Position numbers and translations under genes: made by a program. A stretch of 64,000 nt of DNA from Beroe forskalii (lineage: Eukaryota > Ctenophora > Nuda > Beroida > Beroidae), in the NCBI GenBank assembly GCA_011033025.1, contig WFMF01000272.1, positions 62,001 to 126,000 on the forward strand, given 5' to 3'. The notes below the pieces were generated by a model. The model saw only the letters and a list, made by a program, of their open reading frames with translations. It was not told the origin of the DNA and did not search any database. Positions 11,221-25,400 of this stretch are shown here, piece by piece. The first letter of the stretch is position 1. Every line of letters starts with the position of its first letter.

Positions 11221-12394
11221 TTGTCAATTTTAAAGTTAAACACTGGGGTTCAGGGGAGCAATCAATTTTTAATTTTTGAGTTCCGTTCAGTGCTCACCGT
11301 TTGCTGTAATCTTTCCTTGGTGGAAGTAACAATTCAGACACCTGGATAACAAATTTTAAAACACTCAATCTATCAAACAAAGGTTTCTCAAACGATCAAA
11401 ATAAATAAAAAGTGATTCAAATATCACCAAAGAAGTTCAAATAGGCATTATTGTAATTGTATTAATATTTAAACATCGCTAACAATCGTTGTTAACTGCA
11501 GTAACAGTAACACGTAAGAGGTTTATTTTAAGTTATTGTGATACTCATATCGATATTTGGAAAAGATGTCAAACTTCAGACAGAAGCGATATTTTACTTG
11601 AACTGGAGTAAATTTGAAACCTACGTCAAATAAACCTCTTAAAGAAAAGAAAGAAATAAAAGCACTCTAAGAGATGCCTAAGAGTATTTAAATTTCAATA
11701 GAATAACTATAACTTTTCAATGGTTTGTGTAATCATTTTCAGCCTTATAAGCAAGAAAAGCCATAAAGCAACCATCACAAGTTTAATATTGAAATGATAC
11801 ACGAACTGATTAATTGAAGTCATACCGATTCAGTCAACCAATTTAGAAGATTTTTGACTGAAAATCCACACATTTTACCCTTCACAGAACTCGGAAATTT
11901 GTTCGAAATACAATTCTTCATCCTTATCAAGTTATCACCACTCAATACATAGATAAATGAGGTTTTCCATTGACGATAAAAAGGGAAGAGAAGACGTATT
12001 AGAAAGGTAAAACAATCAACACACGTCTTCAAATGGCTTTGGTCCCAGCTCTGGCGGTTAAACCTATGATTCTCTGAATTTTGATTACCCCATGCAGTTA
12101 TGCTGGCCTAATAATAATATTTGAGCAACATTATCTATCAGTCTTCCTATAACTTAGGAAACACGAACTTGGCTATAAAATTTTGGGTCCCCTACCTAGA
12201 CAGCTTATCGAACGCATAATTTGTAAACAAATAATATACTTAAAATCAAAAACTTTGCTTTGAAAAACGTCTTTGAAGGTCCTTCAACTTGCCATCATTA
12301 GCATTTCGCAATCATCATTCGTTAAATGCCGCATGAAACGGAGCCCGATGTTGCAGTAGTTTCAACAAATCTCCAATGTCCAGTCTTGGGAGTT

Positions 12395-13425
12395 CTAGAG
12401 CGTACCGTCCCGCGAGACTTGGTGAGTGAGTCGACAGTACGACGCCAGGAGCTCAGTCAAGAGATAGCACTGGGGAGAGAGTGAGGGTTAAACTGTAAAG
12501 AATGATCAGTGAAAAGAGGATATAATCGTGATTCATTATATCATCTAGAAATTTCATGACTTTAATAAGATCCATATCCCAGAGACGTTGTTGTTGTCCA
12601 GTTCCACGGTTATTTATCAGTGGGAATTGCAAATTACCTTGTGTTTATCAAGAAGCATGATACTGATTGTCTTCTCGTTGATTCGCAGAGTTATCGAGAA
12701 GGGATAACCTCCGAACTTTGTGATTTTATCTAGTTCCACAGCATCCATGATAACCTGAAGAGGGAATTATTACGATAACAATGCTTTGCCCTTCGGAGAA
12801 AGTCTTCACTTTTTAGCCCTGATCATAGAGAAATGTTTGTGCATATCATATTTGTCCAACACTAAATCAGAAGTGTCTCACTTACCAGTGTCTCAGCGTT
12901 GATGATAGTGAGACGTGTCTCCGTAACGTTGAGACACACCTTGACCCCGTCAGTAGGGTGACTGTAGTGTCCTCGGAAGAGAGTGCTCTTGTGGTACTTC
13001 CATCTAGGTAAGCAGGATTAGCGATTAGAGGTCATTGGTAAGGAAATATATGCACCATCAGAAATGAGAATGAGAGATGAGAGGTCACTGGTAAGGATAA
13101 GGAAATAACTGCTCGAATTTACCCGAAAAACGTTTAAAAGATTGTTGATACGGAAGGGTATCATAATGAGGACTAAATGTGTCCTATGTAGCTAATACCT
13201 TTCCACAGTAGTGCAGTATTTGTGGTAGAGTTCAGCGCTAGGCACGTCTCTGAACTTGTGCCAGATCTCTCCAAAGTGCTTGACGAGTTGTCGTTTTGAG
13301 GCAGCGTCCTTGCATCTGTCCCGTAGGTCTGCTGGGATGTACTTTTCCGAAATGTCGGACACCACCTTGAAGGAGTCAACGTTTGGCTTTACCGTAGTGC
13401 TGTTCGGACAATTTCCTTCCCTCGC
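12395..13425 (-). CDS. C-terminal FERM exons (FERM-C/PH-like lobe) and stop codon
   Basis: Four exons: 13425-13199, 13003-12886, 12754-12638 and 12469-12395, ending in TAG at 12397-12395. They encode ISEKYIPADLRDRC, a helical stretch, then WKYHKSTLFRGHY, TRLTIINAETL, ITKFGGYPFSITLRI and LLTELLASYCR. This follows the PLEKHH pattern of KFYP..., ARKW..FGAKLF, LTVLDYN, LMTFGG..DDF and LLIASYI. The GG after TKF and the last amphipathic helix are FERM F3 hallmarks. The protein ends 10 residues after that helix, shorter than vertebrate PLEKHH tails. Joints: phase 0 into 13425, 2+1 across 13199/13003, then phase 0. Confidence 0.9.
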
Positions 13426-16400
13426 CTGAAGATAGGTTTAATTTAGATGAGAATTAGTATAGGTCAATTCAGTTTTTTTGAAAGGGCTGATTAATTAAGC
13501 AGAAGTTATCGCAATCATGACGAACTGAGAAAATGAAATTAAAAGTATTTTGCGCGCTCTGCGCGCGCGCGAAAATAACCTTTTGCGCAACAATAATCAA
13601 AAGAAAAGCTTCGCGCGTTCCGTCACAACCTTTAAAATATGGGACATTGGCCACTGGAGTGTACCAGAACATTAGTCTTGGACACAAACAGATCGACTAA
13701 ACAAAATACGGAGCAGAGTCATTGCTTATCATTTGAAATTCAGCAATAGTCGCAGTGAATTTCCCATGTGTGTATCATCTACCATTGCTTAGTAATGGAG
13801 TATCGATTGGTTCTAATGGCTGCTATGGTATATAACCGACTAGAGATTTTTGAGCAAATTACAAGCCTCCAAAAAGAATCCTTTTCCTGCTTTTAATAAC
13901 ATAACCAATAACCATACAAGTGATACAGCCTATATGAAATGAAGTAATTAGTATATTTCTCGGTCAGGCAGTAAACTAATAGAACTCATCCGTTTGGTTC
14001 GTTGGTGGATTGAAGCCCTGCGAATGCAACAGGACGTAACACCAATAAATAAATACGGAAGTATAGAACCTTATATTTAAAGTAATTGTGGCATCATGTT
14101 TCTAGGAAACACTGACTTGACTTTGTATCGTTGGTGTGATGAGACACGTATATCTTTTGATGTAACATTTAATTGGTAATACAACAGTGGCAGTGATTTC
14201 TCGGTAGGTTCAGAATCCTGGCGCCAGACCCGCGTTGAAAGTTGTGACAAAAATACGGTGTTTTTAAGGATATAGCACGGTGTGATGAAATTAGCGTCAA
14301 AAACAAAGTTACGTAACCTGCCGTTGAAATGGAAATGAGTTTCTTATCTTGATGATGTTTTCCTTATTGTGTATGATATCACCAATTACTTCAGCCAGCT
14401 GCCTTGGCAATACACGGGCCAGATACCATGGCAATGTATGTATGTACACTTATTACTTGATTCTCATGATCCTATAATAGCCATTCATTGGAGATATCCA
14501 GCTGACTTTACATTGAGCATTTTAATTGGCAGCTGCTTTCTACACGCCAATGCATAACAACAATTGGTTGTATATCTATCATTCGTTAAATACCTTTAAC
14601 AATATAACTTAGGTCATACGCTGGGACCATATTACAGTACACAATATATGATATGTATCTATATATTCAATTGATTTACATCTTGGTGCCTGCCAGTAAA
14701 TACCGTGCCTGTTCGTTCTGAGAAAGCATTCGGTTGGAAGTTTAAGTGCGTGTTGTAATTCATACCAGGAAAGTTAACAGGGCTCAATTACTTGTGTAGG
14801 GGAAGGGTTTTAGTGGTATACTATGGTTTGTGGATGAAATACGTATAGACCTGTTCGTCTTTACATGATAACAAGCCGGCGTCATTGATTCACGGTCCTG
14901 AACAAAGACGATGACGCCTATCGTTTATACTCTTGGACTATCTTTAACGTCCATAGCTTACTCTTTAACGTGTGGTATTGACTCTTGTCAAGCGGAAATG
15001 CGGTATAGCCCTCGGAGAGTTATTGTGTACAAAGGGCAAATTTGAGATTTACAGCGCTGAATAATGGACGATTAAAGTATGGATTGTCGGGCTTCATAGC
15101 TTCATGGCCTTATTGTTCACAATACTATTATGCATGAAACTGTGTTCAGAGTACAATTTGCTGATATTGATACCAATGGGACAGGTCAAAGATAACACTT
15201 CACAGGAAAGTTGCACCCCAGGCTGAACCCTCACATCCAGAATCAATATCACAACTTTCATGAAGAAAAAGCCTGAATTTTACAAAAAGCCGCGCATATG
15301 AATGAATGTCATATTTCATGAGCTAACCTGTGCCATGACAGCTCCTAAACAAGTGGCTAGCTCCATGGTCATGCCGTGCACCCCATCCATAGCTTGCTCG
15401 TGAAGCTGGAGTGCTGACAACTTGTACTCCATGGCTGGTAGTGAGGAAGTGTCTTGGGTACTGCTGCTCAGGTGCAGGTACTTCTGGTAGGTGAGCCCGA
15501 TCACTTGCGGGATCTGAGGGGGAGGAGGGGGGTTAGAGGGGTCTAAGGGGAGGGAGGGGGTTAGAGGGGTCTGAGGGGAAGGGGAGGGGGTTAGAGGGGT
15601 CTGAGGGAGGGGGAGACAGGGATCAGAGAATTAGAGGGAAAGGGTCTTCAAGGGTGGAAAGAGTGGGAGGAGTGGTAATCATCTATTTTTGTAAAGAAAA
15701 GAGCCTATCTTCATTATGAATTGATCTAATAAACCCATCTCTTTGGCTATTGGAAACCATCAATTCCTCTATCCAACAGCAATAGCAATGTTTTCGTCAG
15801 TTTATTCATTCAGACACGAATATCGCATAACTTGACATTTACTTTGAGTTTTATTGTCATAAAAGCATGGAATGTGACAAATTAATGCAGCAATATTACT
15901 ACCCCGTCAATAATATTACATTTCTATTCGTTTATCCAAGCAGAAACTTTGACAGTCAAAAGTTGATATCATTACTTAATACGGCTTGCTATTCGCAAGC
16001 GACTTTTGTCGCAATAACACATTCTCTGACATGATCTTGACAGTTAAGAAATATAATATAATATTTCTGCTAAATATCGCGAGTAAGCGTGTATGACAAT
16101 ATCGTTCGATGCAGTCATATGTTTACGATGCATTAAATCATATTTCCTTTGTATATAAAACGAGACAGAGGCCTAACTGGAGACTGAGGCCTAACTTGAG
16201 ATTGTACATTGTTATATAATATTCGAATAAATTACATGTGTATATTATTATGTAACATATTTTTATCATCATTATGTCAAAGCACATATATATACATAAG
16301 CAGGTGGCTTAAAATGGAGGGCGGAAATTTGATTAAATGTCCTAATCTTTGAATAAAGTCTATTAAAATTAAATCAAACTCCTACCATAATTTAAGAGAA

Positions 16401-19400
16401 TTTGGTTACCGAGGTTCACTGTCACATTCGTGCCGCGTACTATGTGCTAGCCTACATATCACTCTTTCATTCGTGCAAATGTCCTTTGAGCGAGATGTAA
16501 CATTTCTAGATGTACTGATTGAGGTACAATTGAAGGTTGGTATTTGCTGGTTTGGAATTTGACTTATCAGGAATCCCAGTTTCGGGAAATCACGAACACA
16601 ATCGATTAAAGAGTACCTCCTATTCTCATGTCATGAGCACTATACAGACTATTAGAAGAAATATAAGGAGTTTAGTGTATTTGGAAGACTTCGCTTTTCA
16701 GCAGGAAGCAACAGCCAGTACTGTTCTGACTTCCTGAGTTCTCTAGATCAGTACAGTACTTGCTAGTATGGGAAACACGTACAATTCAATGAACAAGTGG
16801 GATGAAAACATGCCGCATTTTAAAGTTTTGATAACCCCCTGATTACCATTATAAATTTATAATCAATAATTATCACTCGATAAAATATGATTTTCCCACC
16901 TGGCAGTTGTTAGGCTTGACGTTAGCCTCCCACTTGGCTATCACGTCACACAGCTTGGCGGTGTGGTTAACTGGTACTTTAACGTCAGGGTTCAGGGGAT
17001 CGTCCATAAACAACGTGTAACCACTCCACCTGGGTTGGTAAAGGGATTTAGATTTAAATTGAATCTAGATATCAAAGAGAAAAGGATTTAGAGACTGAAT
17101 TTAGAGATTGAATGGAATAAATGAAGGGAAAATTTGGAGATGAGTTTAGAGTTTCCTTCATGAATGGCCTATTGAAAAGTGAAGTACGGTTTCTTGAGTG
17201 AATAGGGATTGCAAGGAATGCAATATAAAGTAACATGGCATTTAATAAGGGTGGAAAGGTAGTGACTTCATGGGGATAAGGTGCCACTTGGTACTTTTCA
17301 ACCTTCCGTGAGGAGAGGTTTAAAGGTGCTGAGACTTGCATTACAGTGGTATTATAGATGAAGTATTACAGTGCTGAGTGGTAAAGAGACCAGTGTCAAA
17401 AGAAATGTCGGGTTCTATAGCACCGCAAGGCGGGAAGGCTGGAAAGAGGGCTAGAGAGAATATAAACGGTGTTGACAGACCACTATTATCTAACATTATA
17501 CGGTCTGGTATGTTGCATCATGTTTTATATTGACATATATATTATCATGGTACATTAGAAACTATAAGTTAGGAGGACAGGCATTCGTCAACATTTCGTC
17601 ATCTTGTCACCTCATACAGAGGAAATTCTTGCGGAGCACAAAATATACATGGGTATCCTTTCTTATAACAAGATCACCGTTTCTTATTTCTAGCCCAAAC
17701 ACGAATTTTGTGTCTTTATCTTTGGGTCCCCAGAGGCAAAATCCTTGGCATTCTTAGGTGCAGACTGTAGATCAGTGGATCTAAACTTCAAAATTACACC
17801 GCAACAACATTAATTTAATTTCACCCTTGAGAATCTTTCACACTTCCAAAGTCTCTGGCATCTTCACAGTTCACACGGTTCAGGAGTAGTAATTTGCGGA
17901 AATATTAGTGAAATTAACACAAATACGGGGATTTGGTTAGCTGAATTACTGGAGATCAGGAAACATGAAGGGATAACATATTAAACTTACAGTAAAGTTG
18001 TGAAAGTTATAGAATTAATGTGGAATTAGAACTGAGGAGTGAAGATTATAAAACTGAGAACGTTTCATGAAATTGGTGGAAATTAGTACGACAAGTTAGC
18101 TGCCCCATTGTTTTATCTCTTCATTAAATCCAGGAAATTCTCAACGTCAAGTTTAGGGTACAGTTTGCTAAATATTGATATGAAAAATCTGGAAGATAAG
18201 TCGTTAAATTATTGAATTAAAAACATCCTGCCCAAATTTGACAGTTTTCTATCATATAATGTTTCGCAACGACGTAATATTTCACAAGGGGCCGGGAAAT
18301 TAAATTACTTGGAGAGATTACCCGCGTGGACATAGAGCCGGTATTATCGGAGGACCCAGACATGGGGGGAGATAAGGAAGGAATTTTCCCAAGAAAAATA
18401 AAAATAAATACTAGGGATTCCTCACGAGCCTCCAAGGGGTCGCAGAGAGAGAGAGACAGCGAACGACAACTGTAAATATCAAAAATATAATTCAATTTGA
18501 GGGAAATTCCGCCGACATTTTACAGTTTAAAAGTTACAAAATTCAGGTAATTTTTGTGATTTTCAAATAAATTACTATTTTGATATTTTATTTTATGTGG
18601 GAACGTGTTAATTAGATGTGGATATTCATTTTGGATGACCACCGACTGCAGCTTTTACTCTCTTACAATCTGTAAAAAATCTTATTTCAAGTCTATGAAT
18701 CTAATGAATCATTTCAATCTCACTCAAACTTGGTGGCTGATGCCGGATTTGATCAAAGAGACTTCTTGATAAGTTAACTTATCAAACCATTCTCTTCTAT
18801 GATTTAGCATGTCATCAAGTGGGTGAAGATACCAGGTACCATCGCGGTGACCATGGTGAAATGGACTAGGACGTTGACATGGAGACAGATGTGACAGGTA
18901 CTTCGAACATCACGGTGACAGGTACTTCAAAGTACCTGCCACTCTGTCAGTTCGACAGGTACGTCCTGTCAGTTTGACATATTTTTTTGACGATGTCAAC
19001 AGGGGAACCCATGCGGTACACTTGATTCATCACCAATTAACCAATTAGGGATCGTTCACATATTACGTAATCACCTAGAGGGGGGAGGGGGTTTCCAAAT
19101 GATTACGTTACATGTTATTGTAACAAATACAACTACTGTAAACTTGATTGCAGGGAGGGGGGGGTTGAAATCGGCCAAAACGGGAACCCAATATGTGAAC
19201 GATCCAATTACTGTTGGGAAGAATATAATGAGTAGCTCATTTGGTGCTCTGATTTCCATTTGAGGATTAGAATTTTCGTATGATGACAAGTTCAGTGTAG
19301 AAGATGATGTCACATAATTTGATCTCGGTAGTGCTAGAATCTACAGAATAATCTGCCGGTTTTTAACCTTTTATTTACACAATATTATGATATTTAACCA

Positions 19401-22400
19401 TGTTTAAATGGAGGAAGATAATGTTTTACACCGTCATTTTCAGTGCAATGTGTTTATACTAACTGCACAAAATGCCATCCTACTGATAACCGATACATCA
19501 AATAGCATTATATCAGCAGAAAAATCCAGGAACTAATGAAATTACCATTTACTGTTAACCTGGTATGCGGGTGTTATTCCGATAACGGTTTGGGTGGTGT
19601 TTTCACCCAGTGCCGCCTCACTTCACACTTCATGTTTTAATAAACCAAACATATTATACCATGTGTGTTCTCGAGATAAGGAGCTTTAAAACAGTAAATA
19701 TTATATACTACGCGAGATTTTAAACAGCTAAACGGCATCATTTGAACACTTTAACCTATGATAATGATGCATATCTAAAGTGCCTATATTCTTTACTTCT
19801 TAGGGGTGGACACTGGGCATGCGTCGGAATAAGTCAGACACACAGAATATATTATATTTTTTAACTGTCTGTCTGCTGTCTATTGTCTGTACTGTCTGCA
19901 GTTTATTGTCTGTCTAGCGTCTAGAGAGAGTCTAGACAGCCCTGAAGGTAGAGATCATTGCGTGCATGTGTATGTATGCTAACTATACAGAATACACATG
20001 TACACATGCAACCTACAGCTCTCATTGAGGTTAATAAACCCCGGAGCAAAAATAAGCGGTTCAAGGTCTTCAGCTTACTACATTGTGCTATGATAATGAC
20101 CACATTTTCGGATAAAATGGACTCTCACACACATAATCTCGAGTGGTTATCACTGAAAATTATTCAAATTTAAGTTGACATATATTTACTCACAGAGAAG
20201 GACTGTGAAGAGTGTGAAAGGAAGGCTTGAATTACGCGGGTTGAATTAAACGGCATTCGATTGGTTTAGGTGAAGTACATCATGCGTTGTGATTGGTCGA
20301 GATAAAGTACTTCGAGCCTTGCCATTGGTCGAGAAAAATAACACCGAGCATTTCCATTGGTCGAGAAAAAGAACACCGAGCCTTGCCATTGGTGGAAATT
20401 TAAAATCTCATATTCCGGATATAATATGAACCGTAAGAGTTGGTGCATGGTGCGGGGTGGTACGATACGATATACTCCGAACAAGTCACGTGGGAGCACT
20501 GCCAACTTACACCGATGATGATATGTCTAGAGTGGTGTATATTATATCGCCCAGGGAATTTGATAAATTTACTGATAAATTCAAGTATGCAATTATTGAT
20601 ATTTGCAGTTGATTGCATATAACGGGATTATATTTTGCAGATAATCAACAGATGGTTGGTCTGTAATTAATTGCAATTAATGAACAAGTAGTTGGTATAA
20701 ATCAGGACCGTGATTGACATGTTGTTATATCTTTATATATCCCTGGAGAGAAGCCTTGGAAAATCCGACTAAAATTCAAGCACGGCATCTGGTCTGCCTT
20801 TTCAGTAGTAAATGATGAGAGGCAATCGTCGGCTATAATGAGGACGCTGAAAGATATGTTTCATGGCCTTGGTCAGTCGGCGAGGAATTTGGTAGAGTTT
20901 ATAAAACTGTTTATGAAAGTATTTAGAAAATATATGAAGTTGTAAAATACTATGAATCCGAATGAAAACCAGCTTCCCAGTAACAGTTATATTGGCTGAA
21001 AGCAGATGAACCGTGGAACATTCAAATAAGTGGAAAAGGAGTTGGACAGAATTCTTCAGAAATACACAAATCACTTTCACATGATATCCCATGAACAGAT
21101 ATTTGGCCTTCATATATCGATAACATACATTGATCACATACCAATAGCCAAAGCACTATAACACACAACAAACCCATCAGAAACCCTTCAAACTCTGAAG
21201 TAGCCATGAACACGCCGAATTTAGACAGAACTGGAGCCATAGATATATCATATTCCTGTGTTATCTTGGGTCGTTAGGGAAGGAAACCAGAAAAATATAA
21301 CATATTCATAACATTCGGAATATTAAATATGTGTGGGCCGTGGGGCGTTCGTTAGGCGTGGGAAAACAGGTTTAGGAACCCAGAAAACTAACAGAAAATA
21401 GTAGTTCATCCTAATATAACCCACCTTGCCCTCTATTTCTATAGTTTTATCATGATTCTGTATGACATAACGTGCTATTACAGTATTATTAAGATGGGTC
21501 AAATCTTTATTAATTTGACAAATATAAATTACAGAATTTCATAGGACGGATATAAGTGTTAAATTATTACAAACTTTATTAAATTTAACACAATTAAAAT
21601 CCCACATAATATTACGTAAACTCTACACTCCCCCACACGCTAAGCCACGTGTCACAAGTAAGTGTCAATGTTATCAGGACGTGAGGGTCCATATAACACA
21701 AGGACCGCCTTGTTAGAGGGGGAGCAAACTTAAATAACAATCAAAGACAACTTAAATAACAATGTAAACAATATAGGAATATATGTCTAGATAGCATATA
21801 AACATCATACCGGAAGAGGGTGTTTAAATATTCATAATTATGAGGGTTTAAGTGGGATATTTATCTAATGACATTCATTTTAGAAATCTCACAAACAGTT
21901 GTCAGCCAAGAAGTTGATGTTGTCATTGTTATCATAGCATGTTGTTGTGATGAAGTTTGACGGATTAATCATACTTGTCTCTTGTGGACATGGTCACTGT
22001 TGCAGCTTACAAATTCATGACATAAACTTGAAGGTGAAATTAAGATGGGCATGGAGTTTAGTAAAGGGTCGGTAAAAATTTTATTTTCATAATTAGAACC
22101 ACGGCCCGGGACCCCATCTGTTTACCAGTGATTTATGCGACTTGTTTTTACCAAGAATCATACCAATGCACTAAGTTTATAGACTTGTTCATTTGTTAAT
22201 AAATTGCTGGCAAGTGAAAGGCTACCAATTTGTATCAGATCTCCACACACGAGTTTAGGTCAATTCTATTGGTGACTATTGGGCGTATGTACAGTGACAG
22301 AAATTCCATGAGGCCAATCATTGTCGGACTCTGTCGGTATTCGATAGTTCGCAGGAAACTTTGGGCTATTCCGACTATATATTTGATTCTGAGCGGTGAA

Positions 22401-25400
22401 TAGGATTCACTTTTAAAACTTGATTATTCACAGACTGATATAGTGATATGCCTTATGTCTGTACATGTCTGTATGTCTATGATCAAGTCACTGCTGTAAA
22501 ACCATGGTCGAATAATCTGGGCGTGGGTTCTTTTGTATCTTTTGTAACGTTAATAAGTGCATTATTATCACTGAGTCGTAACAATAGCCCTGGCTCCGGT
22601 AGGTGTGTCGTGTCGGTACATAAGTGTGTCGGTACATAGGTGTGTCGATTTATTATCGCTGAGTTATAAATTCGTAACAATAGCTCTGGGCTCCAGCAGC
22701 TGTGCCGTGTCGGTACAATGTCACACCAGCCTTGCCCAGGGAGGCTTTCGGGCGACTAACTCGGAAACAAAAGCTCAAAGGAATATCCAATTTAGCTCCG
22801 CGACTTATATCAAAAGCACGTGTTTATGTCAAAAGCATGTGGTCAAAAGCAAGGAGACTAGAGTCTAGAGATCTGATGAACGTGTGATTTTAAATCATGG
22901 CAGTGAAATTTTCGTGAAAGTGTAGATTTCTATGAGAATCAAGAGATTTGGGATAAGAATATCGTACAAACTCACAAATTGGGCTGTCAAATTCATAAGT
23001 TTTCAACTTTAAATGCCTCAAAATATCATGTTACTTCTTCCTGAATCACTTTGTTAAAAAGTTCTTCTCACCTGCATGTTCTGAGGCCGAGCTGGTTCTC
23101 AAGGTCCCTCACCACTTCTGACACACTGCTGACTGTGTCAAAACCTGGGTAAAAAGCAAATTGAGGTGAGAAGTAGAAGGAATGTGAAAGAGGGGGTGAA
23201 TTAGGGTTAAAAGTGGAAAACTGTGGGAAAGAAAAATAAATTGGGTCTCTGCGTTATATGTTAAAGATAAGAGGGGAGGGAGGCAGAATATATGATAAAA
23301 AGCGACGTTGAATAACATTATACAAAAAAACATTAGTAGACATGAGTCGAGTGAAAATATTCGCTAAACGTCGGCATTTTCCGATCACGTAAAACATGAT
23401 GTACAGCTAAAGATTAGAGGGCGTTGGTATTACAAGTGATGTTAATAAAGCTTGAAGGCGTGTTCTATGCTATTACAGAACATTAATATGATGATTTATG
23501 TCTAGGCGTGTGACTCCTCTAAAAGTAACCATGTTCGGTTGAAGAGTCGCTTGGATCGCTTTGATCACAACACACTCTCGCACAGGGCGTTTTACCGAGG
23601 AGTAGTAGTATATATTCGGACAGGAACCATTACCAGATCATTATCATTACACGAGATATCTTATAATCAGATCATGAACAATTAATTAATGACTGTCCAG
23701 CTCTTTTACGATGTGACTTCACACAATCCCATCCCCAATATTCGGAAAATAATAAACGATTCCACATCATTAGGTCACCATTTCAAATCATGATAATGAC
23801 ATCATGCTGAACCATCTGTTTTTCATAGGCAACCATCTTTTCTAGAAGATTCAGGCTGCGTGTCTTCATGTATGTATTGAGTGTTTATAATATTATTCTC
23901 ACATAAATATCACAGCTTGAGGAGTGTAAAATGTTATATATGCGAGATACAGACAGGTCATTAGATATAGATTATAACGAGGCGATTATCAAATTGATCA
24001 CATGTTGTACAGACAAACACAGAGCCTGACAGACTGACAGTTAGGGTAAACACAACAAGTCATGACACAGTGGTCACGTGGTATAATATACGTGTCACCC
24101 ATAACGTGTCACGTGGTAGTAAAAACCACGTGGTAATTGGTATGTCACGTGACATGTGTTTTCACAGGTGTAAAAGTGTAAAGTGGCTGGTGGGTGGAGA
24201 AGTGCATCTATTTTCCGGCTTATTTCACACTCGCTAGTCATTCACTGTGGAAAGACAGGAAGTAAGGAGGAAAACGGGTGTTTTTATGTTTTAGACAGTG
24301 GTTAGCTTTACTGTTTGCACTGTTTTATTGGGCGCCAAACCAAGGCAAAGAAACACTGCTCATAACATATTTGAACCTTTTCTAGAGAACTAGTTAAAGA
24401 CTAGCGTGTTAGTATCTACTGCTCTACTATCCGGATTCTGGATATCACTCAATGATGTACTGGACAACTGAATTGGACACCAGTTCTTATCTGTATCTTT
24501 AATCTTGTAAAACTAAAGATGTGGCAAATGATAAGAGTCGTGATAGTATCGTGCCAATATACCTTCTCTTTTCTCTACCGCTACCTATTCTGATCATTGG
24601 CTCGTGCACTATAGCACACCAGACGGTTAAATCGATTTAAACTCGGCCCCGAAATCATGTAAGAGTTAAAAGAGTCATAAGTAGCAGCGATTGTATTGTC
24701 TTGATATAGATAAAAATAGAACTAGATGTCATAGAGTCAGTACTTTTATACCGCAGAACTAGATAAGGTAGTTGGTACCTAGGTGTCATCTATCTGGGGC
24801 TGAGCCAGAGAAACGCAGTAGATAATATATACAAAAACAAGGGAATGAAAAACATAATAGTCCTCAAATCCTTTCGAAGCCCTTCAACCCTTCAAACTGA
24901 ATCCCTTCCTGCTAAACCAAACCCCATGGGTTTGCTGTGCAGCCTACCACATACCAAACACCACCCCCATTCCCTACCATACCACCCCTATTCCTTACCA
25001 CACTCCTCCTCACCACACAAACCTGTGACGTGGTAGTCCCCTCCAGGCAGGTGGATTGGAATGCTCATAGGTTTACTGTGCAGGTAGGGTTTACCACACG
25101 TGGCTTCTATCTCCAGCCTACACGGGTGTATCTTTCTCTTCCCAAACGCTGAAATAGTGAGTTTTAGTAACAAAATAAAACCCGAGCCTCAATCTTTAAA
25201 TGTGTACTTCACAGCCGAGACGAAGCTGTGAGTTTCAATCAATAACAGAATAACCTTATAACGAGGCTTTTTGATCACTCATATTATCATTGATTTTCAA
25301 TCCTGTCATTTACTAAAAGCGGTATAACATGTACAGCAACGCTTCCATGGTCAGTCAACCATCAGAACGCAAGGAATCCCCCTTCTTGCAAATATGGCCA

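Larger units (their letters stand above)
9658..12394. other. Intergenic region between convergent receptor and MyTH4-FERM genes
   Basis: Contains the receptor's likely poly(A) signal and a GC-rich island at 10.45-11.22 kb. The rest is AT-rich with no supported gene. Confidence 0.6.
17030..23071 (-). other. Large intron of the MyTH4-FERM gene
   Basis: Between F1 and F2 exons. Apart from the MITE at 19049, the palindrome at 18918, the 32-bp CCAAT repeat at 20255, a mini-element copy at 20051 and a duplicated ~120-bp segment at 22560-22720 containing GTGTCGGTACA, I see no gene. Confidence 0.5.
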
